Below, in pieces: positions 1 to 6,858 of a stretch of DNA of 7,088 nt. This stretch comes from Burkholderiaceae bacterium (GTDB lineage Bacteria > Pseudomonadota > Gammaproteobacteria > Burkholderiales > Burkholderiaceae): contig JASLEM010000225.1 of assembly GCA_030151165.1 (NCBI GenBank), positions 1 through 7,088 on the forward strand. The letters are read 5' to 3'. The notes below the pieces were generated by a model. That model saw only the letters and a list, made by a program, of their open reading frames with translations. It made no database searches and had not been told where the DNA came from. Position 1 is the first letter of the stretch, and each line of letters starts with the position of its first letter. Position numbers and translations under genes: made by a program.

Positions 1-1341
1 GACGATGTCCGTCATCGACGAGCCCGCCGCCGCGACGAGCTGCGAGCCCGACTCGACGCGCTCGACCGACGCCGCGATCAGCGTCTTGATCTCCTTGGCG
101 GCGCCCGCCGAGCGCTGCGCGAGGCTGCGCACTTCGGAGGCGACCACCGCGAAGCCGCGGCCGTGCTCGCCCGCGCGCGCCGCCTCGACGGCCGCGTTCA
201 GCGCGAGGATGTTGGTCTGGAACGCGATGCCGTCGATCACGCCGATGATGTCGCCGATGCGCTTCGAGCTGGCGTTGATGTCGTCCATCGTGCTGACGAC
301 CTGCGCCACGACGTCGCCGCCCTTGGCCGCGGCCTGCGTGGCCGAGGTCGCGAGCTCGTTGGCCTTGCGGGCCGAGTCGGACGTCTGGTTGACGGTGCCC
401 GTCAGTTCCTCCATCGACGCGGCGGTCTGCTGCAGGTTCGACGCCGTCTGCTCGGTGCGCGCCGACAGGTCGTGGTTGCCGGCCGCGATCTGGCCCGAGG
501 CCGTCGCGATCGAGTCGGTGGAGTTGCGCACCTGCGAGACCGTGTTGCGCAGCGACGCGATCATCTGGCCGAGCCCGGCCAGCAGGCTGCCCGGGACTTC
601 GGTGCGCACCGTCGCCGCGAGGTTGCCCTTGGCGACGTCGTTCATCGCGTGCAGCGCCTCCGACGGGTCGCCGCCGATCTGGTTGAGCACGCTGCGCGCG
701 ACCAGGAAGCCGATGCCGCCGATGACCAGCAGCAGCGCGCCGGCGACGGCGAGGCTCTCGAGCAGCGCCGTGCGCACCTCGGCGCCGACGTCGTCGGTGT
801 AGACGCCCGAGCCGATGACCCAGTCCCAGCCCTTCAGCGATTCGACGTACTGCAGCTTGGGCACCGCGACGGTCTGGTTCGGGCGCGGGAACATCGTCAG
901 CACGAAGCCGGTACCGTCCGCGCTCTTGTTCGCGGCGTCGACGACGCCCTGGATGATGTCGAAGCCGTCGGCGTCCTTGACCTTGCCGATCATGTTGTTG
1001 CCGACCCAGTCCTTCTTGAACGGGTGCATCACGCCGTCGCCCTTGGCCGAGAAGATGTAGATGTAGTCGGCGTGCGTCGCGCCGTAGCGCTGGCCGCGCA
1101 GCGCGTCCTTGGCGGCCTTCTGGGCATCGTCGACGGACATCGTCCCCGACGCGGCCATCGCCTGGTACGCCGCCGCGATGCTGCGCGCCGACGTCACCGC
1201 CGCCACGAGCTGCGACTTGCGCCCCTCGACGATGCTGCTGCGCAGCTGCGCGAACGACACGGCCGCGAACACGCACAGGCCGACGACGGAGACGCCCACG
1301 AGCGCGCCGATCTTTCTCTTGAAACTGAGGTTCTGGAACAT
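1..1341 (-). CDS. Methyl-accepting chemotaxis protein with a single Cache sensor domain (C-terminus cut by window edge)
   Basis: Inner-membrane chemoreceptor that senses a small molecule in the periplasm and controls the CheA kinase through CheW. The 447 visible residues start at an ATG at 1341-1339 preceded by GGAAGAAG. Seen in order: transmembrane segment 1 (about residues 11-30); a periplasmic sCache_2-like sensor with YIYIF at 93-97, HP at 106-107, WDW at 172-174 and GVY at 179-181; transmembrane segment 2 (about 192-215); a HAMP linker from about 216; then the signalling coiled coil. The highly conserved hairpin tip lies at about 368-400, with [12 protein letters not shown] followed by [12 protein letters not shown] at 386-397. 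The reading frame is open to base 1, so only the returning coiled coil after the tip, perhaps 70-100 residues, is missing. Known sCache_2 receptors often bind small carboxylates, but the ligand here cannot be read from the sequence. A candidate sigma-28 promoter lies just upstream, as expected for a chemotaxis gene. Confidence 0.97.
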   Translation of the reverse strand, partial: MFQNLSFKRKIGALVGVSVVGLCVFAAVSFAQLRSSIVEGRKSQLVAAVTSARSIAAAYQAMAASGTMSVDDAQKAAKDALRGQRYGATHADYIYIFSAKGDGVMHPFKKDWVGNNMIGKVKDADGFDIIQGVVDAANKSADGTGFVLTMFPRPNQTVAVPKLQYVESLKGWDWVIGSGVYTDDVGAEVRTALLESLAVAGALLLVIGGIGFLVARSVLNQIGGDPSEALHAMNDVAKGNLAATVRTEVPGSLLAGLGQMIASLRNTVSQVRNSTDSIATASGQIAAGNHDLSARTEQTASNLQQTAASMEELTGTVNQTSDSARKANELATSATQAAAKGGDVVAQVVSTMDDINASSKRIGDIIGVIDGIAFQTNILALNAAVEAARAGEHGRGFAVVASEVRSLAQRSAGAAKEIKTLIAASVERVESGSQLVAAAGSSMTDIV

Positions 1342-1385
1342 GACTTCTTCCGGTCGGTGAGCGCGCCTCGCGACGCAACACCGGG

Positions 1386-1413
1386 TGATCGGCGGCATGT
1401 AGGGGGTTCTTGA
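1386..1413 (-). promoter_or_regulatory. Candidate sigma-28 (FliA) promoter of the chemoreceptor gene
   Basis: On the minus strand TCAAG (1413-1409) is followed after 15 bases by GCCGATCA (1393-1386). The known FliA consensus is close to T(A/C)AAG, about 14-15 bases, then GCCGATAA, so the -10 element matches at 7 of 8 positions. Transcription would start near 1379, giving a leader of about 38 bases before the ATG at 1341. Flagellar-sigma control fits a methyl-accepting chemotaxis gene. This is a pattern match only. Confidence 0.6.
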
Positions 1414-1713
1414 ATTTGAAAAGACTATGGCTTCCCGGCCAGTTCGCGATCGGGGGCGATCCCTCGGCCGTGCCGTGTCGAGCCGATGCCGGGAAGGCGC
1501 TTCAGGCGTTTCTGTCAGAAGCATCCGCGTTGACCGGGTGTCGACCGCGACGGACGATGCGCCTGTCCTGTGTCCGCCGCTTCCGGACCGGGGTGTCTCC
1601 TCGGCCTCCGGTGTTCATGCTGGAAAGCCGATTCGGCCCGGCCTCGCGCCGGGCCTTTTCTTTGGCGAGCGCCGCGTCGCAGGCGACGGCAGGCCAGGCG
1701 GCGACGGCGTGAC
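1414..1713. other. Gap without a convincing gene between the chemoreceptor and a small ORF
   Basis: About 300 bases with no reading frame I can support: the open frames here are short, arginine- and serine-rich and lack a recognisable domain. The stretch looks less GC-dominated than its neighbours. It holds a small perfect inverted repeat, TTCTG-T-CAGAA (1510-1520), nested in a wider pair GCTTC/GAAGC (1499-1503 and 1518-1522), and a strong rightward intrinsic terminator at 1635-1663. The terminator has no evident plus-strand gene ahead of it, so an untranslated transcript across this gap is possible but unproven. I found no convincing plus-strand promoter. Confidence 0.4.
1635..1663 (+). terminator. 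Strong rho-independent terminator reading rightward
   Basis: A perfect 8-base-pair stem GGCCCGGC (1635-1642) / GCCGGGCC (1648-1655) with a 5-base loop is followed directly by TTTTCTTT (1656-1663). On the opposite strand the hairpin is not followed by a T-run, so it is oriented plus and does not obviously serve the minus-strand small gene at 1714-1941. There is no clear plus-strand gene upstream. Confidence 0.75.
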
Positions 1714-1941
1714 TCAGCGCGCCAGTGCGTACGTCCGCGCGCGCAGGATCGGGCGCTCGGCGCCGTGCCGACCGACGCTGCGCACCTGCCGGCGCTCGTA
1801 CAGCTCCTCCTGGATCGCGGCGACCTCATAGTCGCTGTAGATCCACTGCTCCGCGCTGCCGTTGGCCAGGCGCTCCGCGATCGCTTCGTCGAGATGCGCG
1901 CGAAGCCCGTCCTCGTCCACTCGTTTCCAGCTTGTCGGCAT
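1714..1941 (-). CDS. Small hypothetical protein, 75 residues
   Basis: I do not recognise this protein. It begins at an ATG at 1941-1939 with a very good ribosome binding site, GGGGAGAAG, at about 1952-1944, and stops at TGA 1716-1714. An in-frame start 11 codons upstream (1974) is less likely because the binding site would then lie inside the gene. The product is soluble-looking and charged, with no signal peptide or membrane segment. It starts MPTSWKRVDEDGL, has an acidic probably helical middle (HLDEAIAERLANG, then EQWIYSDYEVAAIQEELYERR), and ends in a basic tail (ILRARTYALAR). The balanced composition and helical pattern argue for a real gene over a chance frame in GC-rich DNA. It lies on the same strand as the permease, 138 bases beyond its stop, so it could share a transcript or have its own promoter. 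Confidence 0.6.
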   Translation of the reverse strand: MPTSWKRVDEDGLRAHLDEAIAERLANGSAEQWIYSDYEVAAIQEELYERRQVRSVGRHGAERPILRARTYALAR

Positions 1942-2079
1942 GTCTTCTCCCCGAGCCGGCGGCGCGCCCGACATCGGACGACATCACCGGACGACGCGAA
2001 TGCTAGGGACGATCGGTGCCCGCGCGAACGACGCAAAGCTCGCATGGATATGCGGCGGCCGCGTCGCCGGCCGCGGCGC

Positions 2080-2895
2080 TCAACGCCGCTCGTGCGCCCG
2101 CAGCCGGCGCTCCAGCGCGCGCAACGCGAGCGACAGCGCCAGCGTCATGACGAGGTAGACCAGCGCGACGACGTTGTAGGTCTCGAAGAACGTGAAGGAG
2201 CCGCTCGCGAAGACCTTGGCCATCTGCGTGATGTCGCCGACGCCGAGCACCGAGACGAGCGCGGAGTCCTTGATCATCGAGACGAAGTCGTTGCCGAGCG
2301 GCGGCAGGATGGTGCGCAGGCCGAGCGGGAACGTGACGTGGCGGAACACCTGGCGCGGCGTCATGCCGAGGCTGCGCGCGGCGTCCGTCTGGCCGCGGCC
2401 CACCGACTGGAAGCCCGCGCGGAACACCTCCGCGATGAAGGCGCTGTAGCTGATCGTCAGCGCCAGGATCGCGCGCCACATCAGGCTGAAGTCGCGCGCG
2501 TCGAACGGCGGCGGCGCGTCGCGGGCCTGCACCAGCGCGGCGACGGCGTTCACGCCCTTCAGCAGCAGCGGCGCGCCGACGAACGCGATGTAGAACAGCA
2601 GCACCAGCACCGGGATGCCGCGGATCACCTCGCAATAGAAGCGCGCCGCCTGGCGCACGGCGAGGTGGGCCGACTGCAGGCCCATCGCGACCAGCAACCC
2701 GGCCAGCGTGGCCGCCGCGAACGCGACGAAGGCGACGAAGAGCGTGACGCCGATGCCGTCGCTGACGACGGACAGGATCTGGCGGTACAACTCGTTCGAC
2801 GCGGCCTCGACCACCAGCCAGGCGACGAGGCCGACGATGGCGACCAGCCACCAGGGGACGATGTTCAGGAAGGCCTTGGCGCGTGCGGGTGTCAT
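2080..2895 (-). CDS. Polar amino acid ABC transporter permease, HisM/GlnP type
   Basis: Membrane subunit of an importer for amino acids or amino-acid-like compounds; it forms the channel and docks on an ATPase. The 271-residue form begins MTPARAKAF at ATG 2895. Hydrophobic segments lie at about residues 14-32, 47-72, 90-112, 138-158 and 240-260, with a further one probably near 200-225. The family's cytoplasmic EAA loop, which contacts the ATPase, is clear at about 160-190, with DAARSLGMTPRQVFRHVTFP at 171-190. IRGIPVLVLLFY (91-102) and DSALVSVLG (210-218) are also typical of the family. A longer loop around 112-137, containing APPPF, makes it bigger than the usual 220-250 residues. No good ribosome binding site precedes 2895, and an in-frame GTG at 2982 would add an arginine-rich extension of 29 residues, so the start is uncertain. 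No ATPase gene is in the window. The gene is divergent from the TonB-dependent receptor. Confidence 0.93.
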   Translation of the reverse strand: MTPARAKAFLNIVPWWLVAIVGLVAWLVVEAASNELYRQILSVVSDGIGVTLFVAFVAFAAATLAGLLVAMGLQSAHLAVRQAARFYCEVIRGIPVLVLLFYIAFVGAPLLLKGVNAVAALVQARDAPPPFDARDFSLMWRAILALTISYSAFIAEVFRAGFQSVGRGQTDAARSLGMTPRQVFRHVTFPLGLRTILPPLGNDFVSMIKDSALVSVLGVGDITQMAKVFASGSFTFFETYNVVALVYLVMTLALSLALRALERRLRAHERR

Positions 2896-3092
2896 GGAGG
2901 TCGGGATGGGGCGGCGTGTCCGGATGCCGGCGACATTGTCCACCGCGGCCCGAGGGCGCGCGGCGCGTCGCCTCGTCGCCACACAACGGGGCGCAAGCGC
3001 TGCATTCTCAGTTGGACCCTCGCCAATCGTCTTTGTCCACGGATGAGCGGATTCGATAATCGGCGATTCACTTGAGGAAGAGGGGGTTGGCC
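2896..3092. promoter_or_regulatory. Divergent control region between permease and TonB-dependent receptor genes
   Basis: About 200 bases separate the two divergent starts and must hold both promoters, unless the permease really starts at GTG 2982. The 8-base word TTGTCCAC occurs twice in the same direction, at 2936-2943 and 3033-3040, and the second copy overlaps the receptor's candidate -35 box. CGAT-A-ATCG (3054-3062) is a short palindrome over the candidate -10, and GATTC occurs at both 3050-3054 and 3065-3069. I found no convincing sigma-70 promoter for the permease. None of the repeats is long enough to be significant alone. Confidence 0.4.
3033..3060 (+). promoter_or_regulatory. Candidate sigma-70 promoter of the receptor/binding-protein operon
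   Basis: TTGTCC (3033-3038, 4 of 6 to TTGACA) is separated by 16 bases from GATAAT (3055-3060, 5 of 6 to TATAAT). Transcription would begin near 3067, leaving a leader of about 26 bases that contains the purine-rich ribosome binding site. This supports translation from ATG 3093, because the TTG at 3072 would be almost at the 5' end of the message. Confidence 0.45.
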
Positions 3093-5627
3093 ATGTCCGA
3101 GTTGCGGGTCCAGGGTCGTCGGGGAACGAAGTCGCGCGTGCGCCGCGCGATGCCGGGCGCGATCGTCGCGTCGTTGACGGCGGTGCTGGCCGTGTCCTCG
3201 CATGCGCAGGCGGCGGCGACCGCCGCGACGCTCGCGAGCGTCGCGGCCGGCGGTGCGCCCGACGCCGCCGACGCCGCGCAGCACGTCGTCGTGACCGGCT
3301 CGCGCGCGCGCAACCGCACGGTGTTCGACAGCACCGTGCCCGTCGACCTGTTCTCGGGCCCGCAGCTGGCGCAGTCGCTCACCGGCGGGGAGGTTGGCCA
3401 GGCGCTGCAGAACCTCGACCCGGCGATCAACATGCCGCGCGTGTCGGCCAGCGGCACGTCGGACACCGTGCGCACGATCCAGCTGCGCGGCCTCGCGCCG
3501 GACGAGACGCTGATCCTCGTGAACGGCAAGCGACGGCACGTCAGCGCGGTGATGGACACCGAGGGCCTGTTCCCCGGCACGGTCTCGGTCGACATCAACG
3601 CGCTGCCGGTGAGCGGCATCGACAGCATCGAGGTGCTGCGCGACGGCGCCGGCGCGCAGTACGGCAGCGACGCCGTGGCGGGCGTGGTCAACTTCCGCCT
3701 CAAGAGCTCGCCCACCAGCGGTTCGGCGTCGATCACCTTCGGCGCGAACCACACGCGCTTCGCGCCCGGCGATCGCCACATCACCGACGGCCAGACCGTC
3801 ACCGTCAGCGCCGACAAGGGGCTCGCGCTCGGCGACGGCGGCTTCTTCCACTTCGGCGGCGACGTGCAGAACAAGAAGGGCACCAACCGCGCCGGCCCGA
3901 CGAGCGCGGCGGACGCCTCCGAGAACGACACCCCCGCCGACGAGGCGCTGAACGGCCGCGTGCTGTACAAGTCCGGCGACCCCGACCAGCACGGCGGCGA
4001 CCTGTTCTACAACGCGGCGCTGCCGCTCGGCGACGGCCTGCGCGCCTACTCGTTCGCGACCTACGCCGATCGCCACAGCCAGGGCGGCGCGTTCTTCCGC
4101 TGGCCCGGCGACGCGGAGAACGTCGCCTCGGTCTACCCCAGCGGGTATCGCCCGACGACGACCAGCAACGACACCGACCTGTCCTGGGTCGGCGGCCTCG
4201 CGGCGTCGACGGCGGACTGGACGATCGACGGCAGCGCGCGCATCGGGCAGAACGACTTCGACTACGGCGTCAAGGATTCGCTCAACGCGTCGCTCGGCGA
4301 CGCCAGCCCGACGCGCTTCCATCTCGCGGACTTCCGCTTCCGGCAGCTGGCGCTCAACCTCGACGCCTCGCGCGAGTTTTCGTCCGCGTCGTTGTTCGAC
4401 GCGGCGAGCCTCGCGGTCGGCGCCGAAGTCATGCGCGAGACCTACCGCAGCCGCCCCGGCGACCCGGCGTCGTACGCGGCCGGCCCCGACACCTCCGCGC
4501 CGCCCGGCGCGCAGGCCGGGCCGGGGCTGCGGCGGCAGGACGCCGTCGATCTCGCGCGCTACGTCAAGTCCGCCTACGCCGACCTCGACCTGCCGGTGAC
4601 CGAGCGCCTGCTGCTGGACGTGGCGGCGCGCTATTCGGACTACGGCGGCTCCGACGACGCGGCCACCGGCAAGCTGGCCGCGCGCTACAAGATCACCGAG
4701 GCGCTGCTGCTGCGCGGCTCGTTCTCGAACAGCTTCCGCGCGCCGGCGCTCGCGCAGACAGGCTTCCGCTTCACGACGCTGAACTTCAACGAGGACGGCA
4801 CCGGCCTGCAGAACGACGCGCTGCTGCCGGCCAGCGATCCGCTCGCGAAGGCGTTCGGCGCGAAGACGCTCAAGCCCGAGCTGTCGACCAACCTGTCGCT
4901 CGGCGCGGCGTGGAAGGTGGCGAGCACGACGACGCTGTCGCTCGACGCCTATCGCATCCGCATCCGCAACCGCATCACGCGCAGCAGCGACCTGCAGAGC
5001 GACGCCGTCAGCGCCTATCTCGATTCGATCGGGCGCACCGACATCGAGTCCGTCGCCTTCCTCACCAACGCGCTCGACACCACGACGCAGGGCGTCGACC
5101 TCGTCGCCAACCACAGCCTGCCGGTCGCGGTCGGCGCGCTCAATCTCAGCGCGGCGCTGAACTTCAACAGCACGAAGATCGATCGTGTCCGCAACGGCTC
5201 GGCGGCGCTCTCCGCGATCGATCCCTCGCTGACGCTGCTCACGCCGGAGTCGCTGCTGATCGTCAAGCGCGGCTCGCCGAAGAACAAGCTCGTGCTCGCC
5301 GGCGACTGGACGGGCGGCGCGTGGGGCGCGGTCGCGCGCGTGACGCGCTACGGCGCGGTCTACGACCAGTCGTTCGACTCGAACGCGCCGGTCGTCGACG
5401 GCGCGAGCGCGCAGCGCTACGGCGCGAACTGGTCGACCGACCTCGAGGCGTCGTACCACTTCACGCCGAAGGTCAGCGTCGCGCTCGGCGGCAACAACGT
5501 CTTCGACCGCTACCCGGACAAGACCTACGCCGGCAGCACGCTGGGCGGCGCGCTGCCCTACGACTATATTGCGCCGATCGGCATCAACGGCGCGTTCTAC
5601 TACGCGCGGCTGGGCGTCACCTTCTGA
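3093..5627 (+). CDS. TonB-dependent outer-membrane receptor
   Basis: Outer-membrane beta-barrel that imports a scarce ligand using energy passed by TonB-ExbBD. From ATG 3093 it has 844 residues, with GAGGAAGAGGGGG about 8 bases upstream. A basic n-region and hydrophobic stretch (about 20-35) end in a probable signal-peptidase site after AQA (38-40). VVVTGSR at 65-71 looks like the TonB-box region. The plug domain (about 76-205) carries family signatures: TIQLRGLAPDETLILVNGKR (128-147), DINALP (167-172) and IEVLRDGAGAQYGSDAVAG (179-197). The rest is an alternating barrel, with the expected NSFRAPALAQ and late GGNNVFDRYP motifs, ending YYARLGVTF with the terminal Phe needed for outer-membrane assembly. 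The frame is intact. The ligand cannot be read from the sequence: siderophores, cobalamin, sugars or peptides are known for the family, and the neighbouring amino-acid-type binding protein hints at an amino-acid-like compound. The gene after it is 60 bases away on the same strand. Confidence 0.97.
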   Translation: MSELRVQGRRGTKSRVRRAMPGAIVASLTAVLAVSSHAQAAATAATLASVAAGGAPDAADAAQHVVVTGSRARNRTVFDSTVPVDLFSGPQLAQSLTGGEVGQALQNLDPAINMPRVSASGTSDTVRTIQLRGLAPDETLILVNGKRRHVSAVMDTEGLFPGTVSVDINALPVSGIDSIEVLRDGAGAQYGSDAVAGVVNFRLKSSPTSGSASITFGANHTRFAPGDRHITDGQTVTVSADKGLALGDGGFFHFGGDVQNKKGTNRAGPTSAADASENDTPADEALNGRVLYKSGDPDQHGGDLFYNAALPLGDGLRAYSFATYADRHSQGGAFFRWPGDAENVASVYPSGYRPTTTSNDTDLSWVGGLAASTADWTIDGSARIGQNDFDYGVKDSLNASLGDASPTRFHLADFRFRQLALNLDASREFSSASLFDAASLAVGAEVMRETYRSRPGDPASYAAGPDTSAPPGAQAGPGLRRQDAVDLARYVKSAYADLDLPVTERLLLDVAARYSDYGGSDDAATGKLAARYKITEALLLRGSFSNSFRAPALAQTGFRFTTLNFNEDGTGLQNDALLPASDPLAKAFGAKTLKPELSTNLSLGAAWKVASTTTLSLDAYRIRIRNRITRSSDLQSDAVSAYLDSIGRTDIESVAFLTNALDTTTQGVDLVANHSLPVAVGALNLSAALNFNSTKIDRVRNGSAALSAIDPSLTLLTPESLLIVKRGSPKNKLVLAGDWTGGAWGAVARVTRYGAVYDQSFDSNAPVVDGASAQRYGANWSTDLEASYHFTPKVSVALGGNNVFDRYPDKTYAGSTLGGALPYDYIAPIGINGAFYYARLGVTF

Positions 5628-5687
5628 GTCGTCGCCGCGCGGGTCGCGGCGGCGCCGGTCTCGAGGCCCGAGAGGGCGAAGGCATCC

Positions 5688-6509
5688 ATGAGTTCAAGCA
5701 GTTCCCAGGTCGGCGCGCGTGTGCGCCGGTGGTTGTTCGCGGCGGTCGCCGCGGTCGCGTCGTGCGTCGCCGGCGCGCAGGCCTTGCCCGATCTCGGCGG
5801 CCGCAAGGTCGTCGCGGTGACCGAGAACGCGTTTCCGCCGCTCAACATGCTCGACCCGAAGTCCGGCAAGGGCGTGGGCTGGGAGTACGACTGCTTCAAC
5901 GAGATCGCGCGCCGCCTGCACCTCGTCGTCGACTGGCGCATCAGCAGCTGGGACGTCATGATCGAGTCGGTGCGCTCCGGCCAGTTCGACGTCGGCATGG
6001 ACGGCATCAGCGTCAACGAGCAGCGCAGCGCGCAGGTCGATTTCTCGGCGCCGTACATGCGCGCGCAACTGCTGATGCTGGTGCGCGCCGACGAGACGCG
6101 CTTCCGCGACCCGGCCTCGTTCCGTGCCAACCCGAAGCTGCTCGCCGGCGCGCAGCCGGGCACGACCAGCTTCTACGCGACCTCGCGCGAACTGCTGGGC
6201 ACGCCGTCGACGAACCCGCGCATCAAGCTGTTCGACACCTTCAGCGCCACCGTGCAGGCGCTGCACGCGGGCGACGTCGACGTCGTGCTGTCTGACCCGA
6301 CCGGCGCGAGCGCCAACCTCAGCCGCTTCCCGAACGCCTTCAAGATCGTCGGCAACCCGCTGCCGGGCGAGGACTACGCGTTCATCCTGAAGAAGGGCTC
6401 GCCGTTGAAGGCGCCGATCGACGCTGCGCTCGCCGCGATGGCGCGGGACGGCACGCTCGACCGCCTGAACAAGAAGTGGCTGCAGCCGCTGCCGCCGGCG
6501 GCGAAGTAG
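5688..6509 (+). CDS. Periplasmic amino-acid-type solute-binding protein, family 3 (SBP_bac_3)
   Basis: Captures a small ligand in the periplasm and delivers it to an ABC permease. It has 273 residues, with ribosome binding site GAAGG at 5678-5682, five bases before ATG. The signal sequence (residues 1-32) has a twin-arginine-like RR at 13-14 and a hydrophobic core, and offers two processing routes: signal peptidase I after AQA (30-32), or a lipobox V-A-S-C at 23-26 that would make it a lipoprotein at Cys26. The two-lobe domain covers about 40-268: GVGWEYDCFNEIAR (62-75) is the family signature, and GISVNEQRSAQVDFSAPY (106-123) follows. In characterised members (HisJ, LAO protein) an Arg in this second motif binds the ligand carboxylate, here R113. 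An Asp after the GDVDVVL-like strand binds the amino group, here D203. G158-T159-T160 fits the third contact. These support an amino-acid-like ligand, without naming it. Probably cotranscribed with the receptor; the plausible partner permease is divergent at 2080-2895. Confidence 0.95.
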   Translation: MSSSSSQVGARVRRWLFAAVAAVASCVAGAQALPDLGGRKVVAVTENAFPPLNMLDPKSGKGVGWEYDCFNEIARRLHLVVDWRISSWDVMIESVRSGQFDVGMDGISVNEQRSAQVDFSAPYMRAQLLMLVRADETRFRDPASFRANPKLLAGAQPGTTSFYATSRELLGTPSTNPRIKLFDTFSATVQALHAGDVDVVLSDPTGASANLSRFPNAFKIVGNPLPGEDYAFILKKGSPLKAPIDAALAAMARDGTLDRLNKKWLQPLPPAAK

Positions 6510-6527
6510 GCGCGCCGCCGCGGGAAA

Positions 6528-6545
6528 GCCCGGCTGGAACCGGGC
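6528..6545. other. GC hairpin just downstream of the binding-protein gene
   Basis: GCCCGG (6528-6533) and CCGGGC (6540-6545) form a 6-base-pair stem with a 6-base loop, 18 bases after the stop codon. No T-run follows, so it is not an intrinsic terminator alone. It could protect the 3' end of the message or assist the real terminator just downstream. Confidence 0.4.
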
Positions 6546-6555
6546 CCGGAAATGG

Positions 6556-6591
6556 AAAAAGCCCCGCGAGTCAACGACTTGCGAGGCTTTT
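6556..6591. terminator. Bidirectional intrinsic terminator shared by the binding-protein operon and the tRNA
   Basis: AAAAA (6556-6560) leads into the stem GCCCCGCGAGTC (6561-6572) / GACTTGCGAGGC (6576-6587) with a 3-base AAC loop, one mismatch and one G-T pair, followed by TTTT (6588-6591). Because A-run and T-run flank a near-symmetrical stem, it can terminate rightward transcription from the binding-protein operon and leftward transcription from the convergent tRNA gene, whose 3' end is 9 bases away. Confidence 0.8.
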
Positions 6592-6600
6592 CGGACGTTC

Positions 6601-6677
<77 letters not shown>

Positions 6678-6686
6678 AAGCCTGCC

Positions 6687-6716
6687 ATTATATGAAACTT
6701 TTCGCCGTTGTGGGAA
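6687..6716 (-). promoter_or_regulatory. Sigma-70 promoter of the tRNA gene
   Basis: On the minus strand a perfect TATAAT (6692-6687) lies 18 bases downstream of TTCCCA (6716-6711, 4 of 6 to TTGACA). Transcription would start near 6680, only a few bases before the mature tRNA 5' end at 6677, so very little 5' leader would need removal by RNase P. A perfect -10 box in such GC-rich DNA is unlikely by chance. Confidence 0.7.
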
Positions 6717-6858
6717 GAGGTTGACGGCACAATGCAGAAAAGTTTTTTCCGGCTTGGGATTTCGACGTTCCGCCCCGACCATTCGGCGTCGACCACCCGG
6801 CGCGGGGCCATCCGGCGCATCCCGCAGCCCGCCGACCGCATCCGAGAGACCGTCGCCC

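Noticed and set aside
163..1413. Long arginine/alanine-rich plus-strand frame opposite the chemoreceptor
   Set aside because: It is the antisense shadow of a clear chemoreceptor gene in GC-rich DNA and has no recognisable domain.
1410..1712. Plus-strand frame of 100 residues in the gap
   Set aside because: It reads straight through the strong terminator at 1635-1663, has no good ribosome binding site and shows no family features.
2027..2040. GACGCAAAGC resembling the core of a class I cyclic-di-GMP riboswitch
   Set aside because: Only this short word matches; the partner AGGGCAAACC-like segment and the surrounding helices are absent, and it sits on the strand opposite the nearby genes.
2055..2074. 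GCGGCC/GGCCGC hairpin as terminator of the permease gene
   Set aside because: A stem can form just after the permease stop, but no T-run follows on the minus strand, so I do not call an intrinsic terminator.
3072..3092. TTG 3072 as the start of the TonB-dependent receptor
   Set aside because: The purine-rich ribosome binding site lies between it and ATG 3093, and the candidate transcription start is near 3067, so ATG 3093 is preferred.
2892..5459. 855-residue minus-strand frame opposite the TonB-dependent receptor
   Set aside because: Arginine/valine/alanine-rich shadow of an unmistakable receptor gene on the plus strand; no domain seen.
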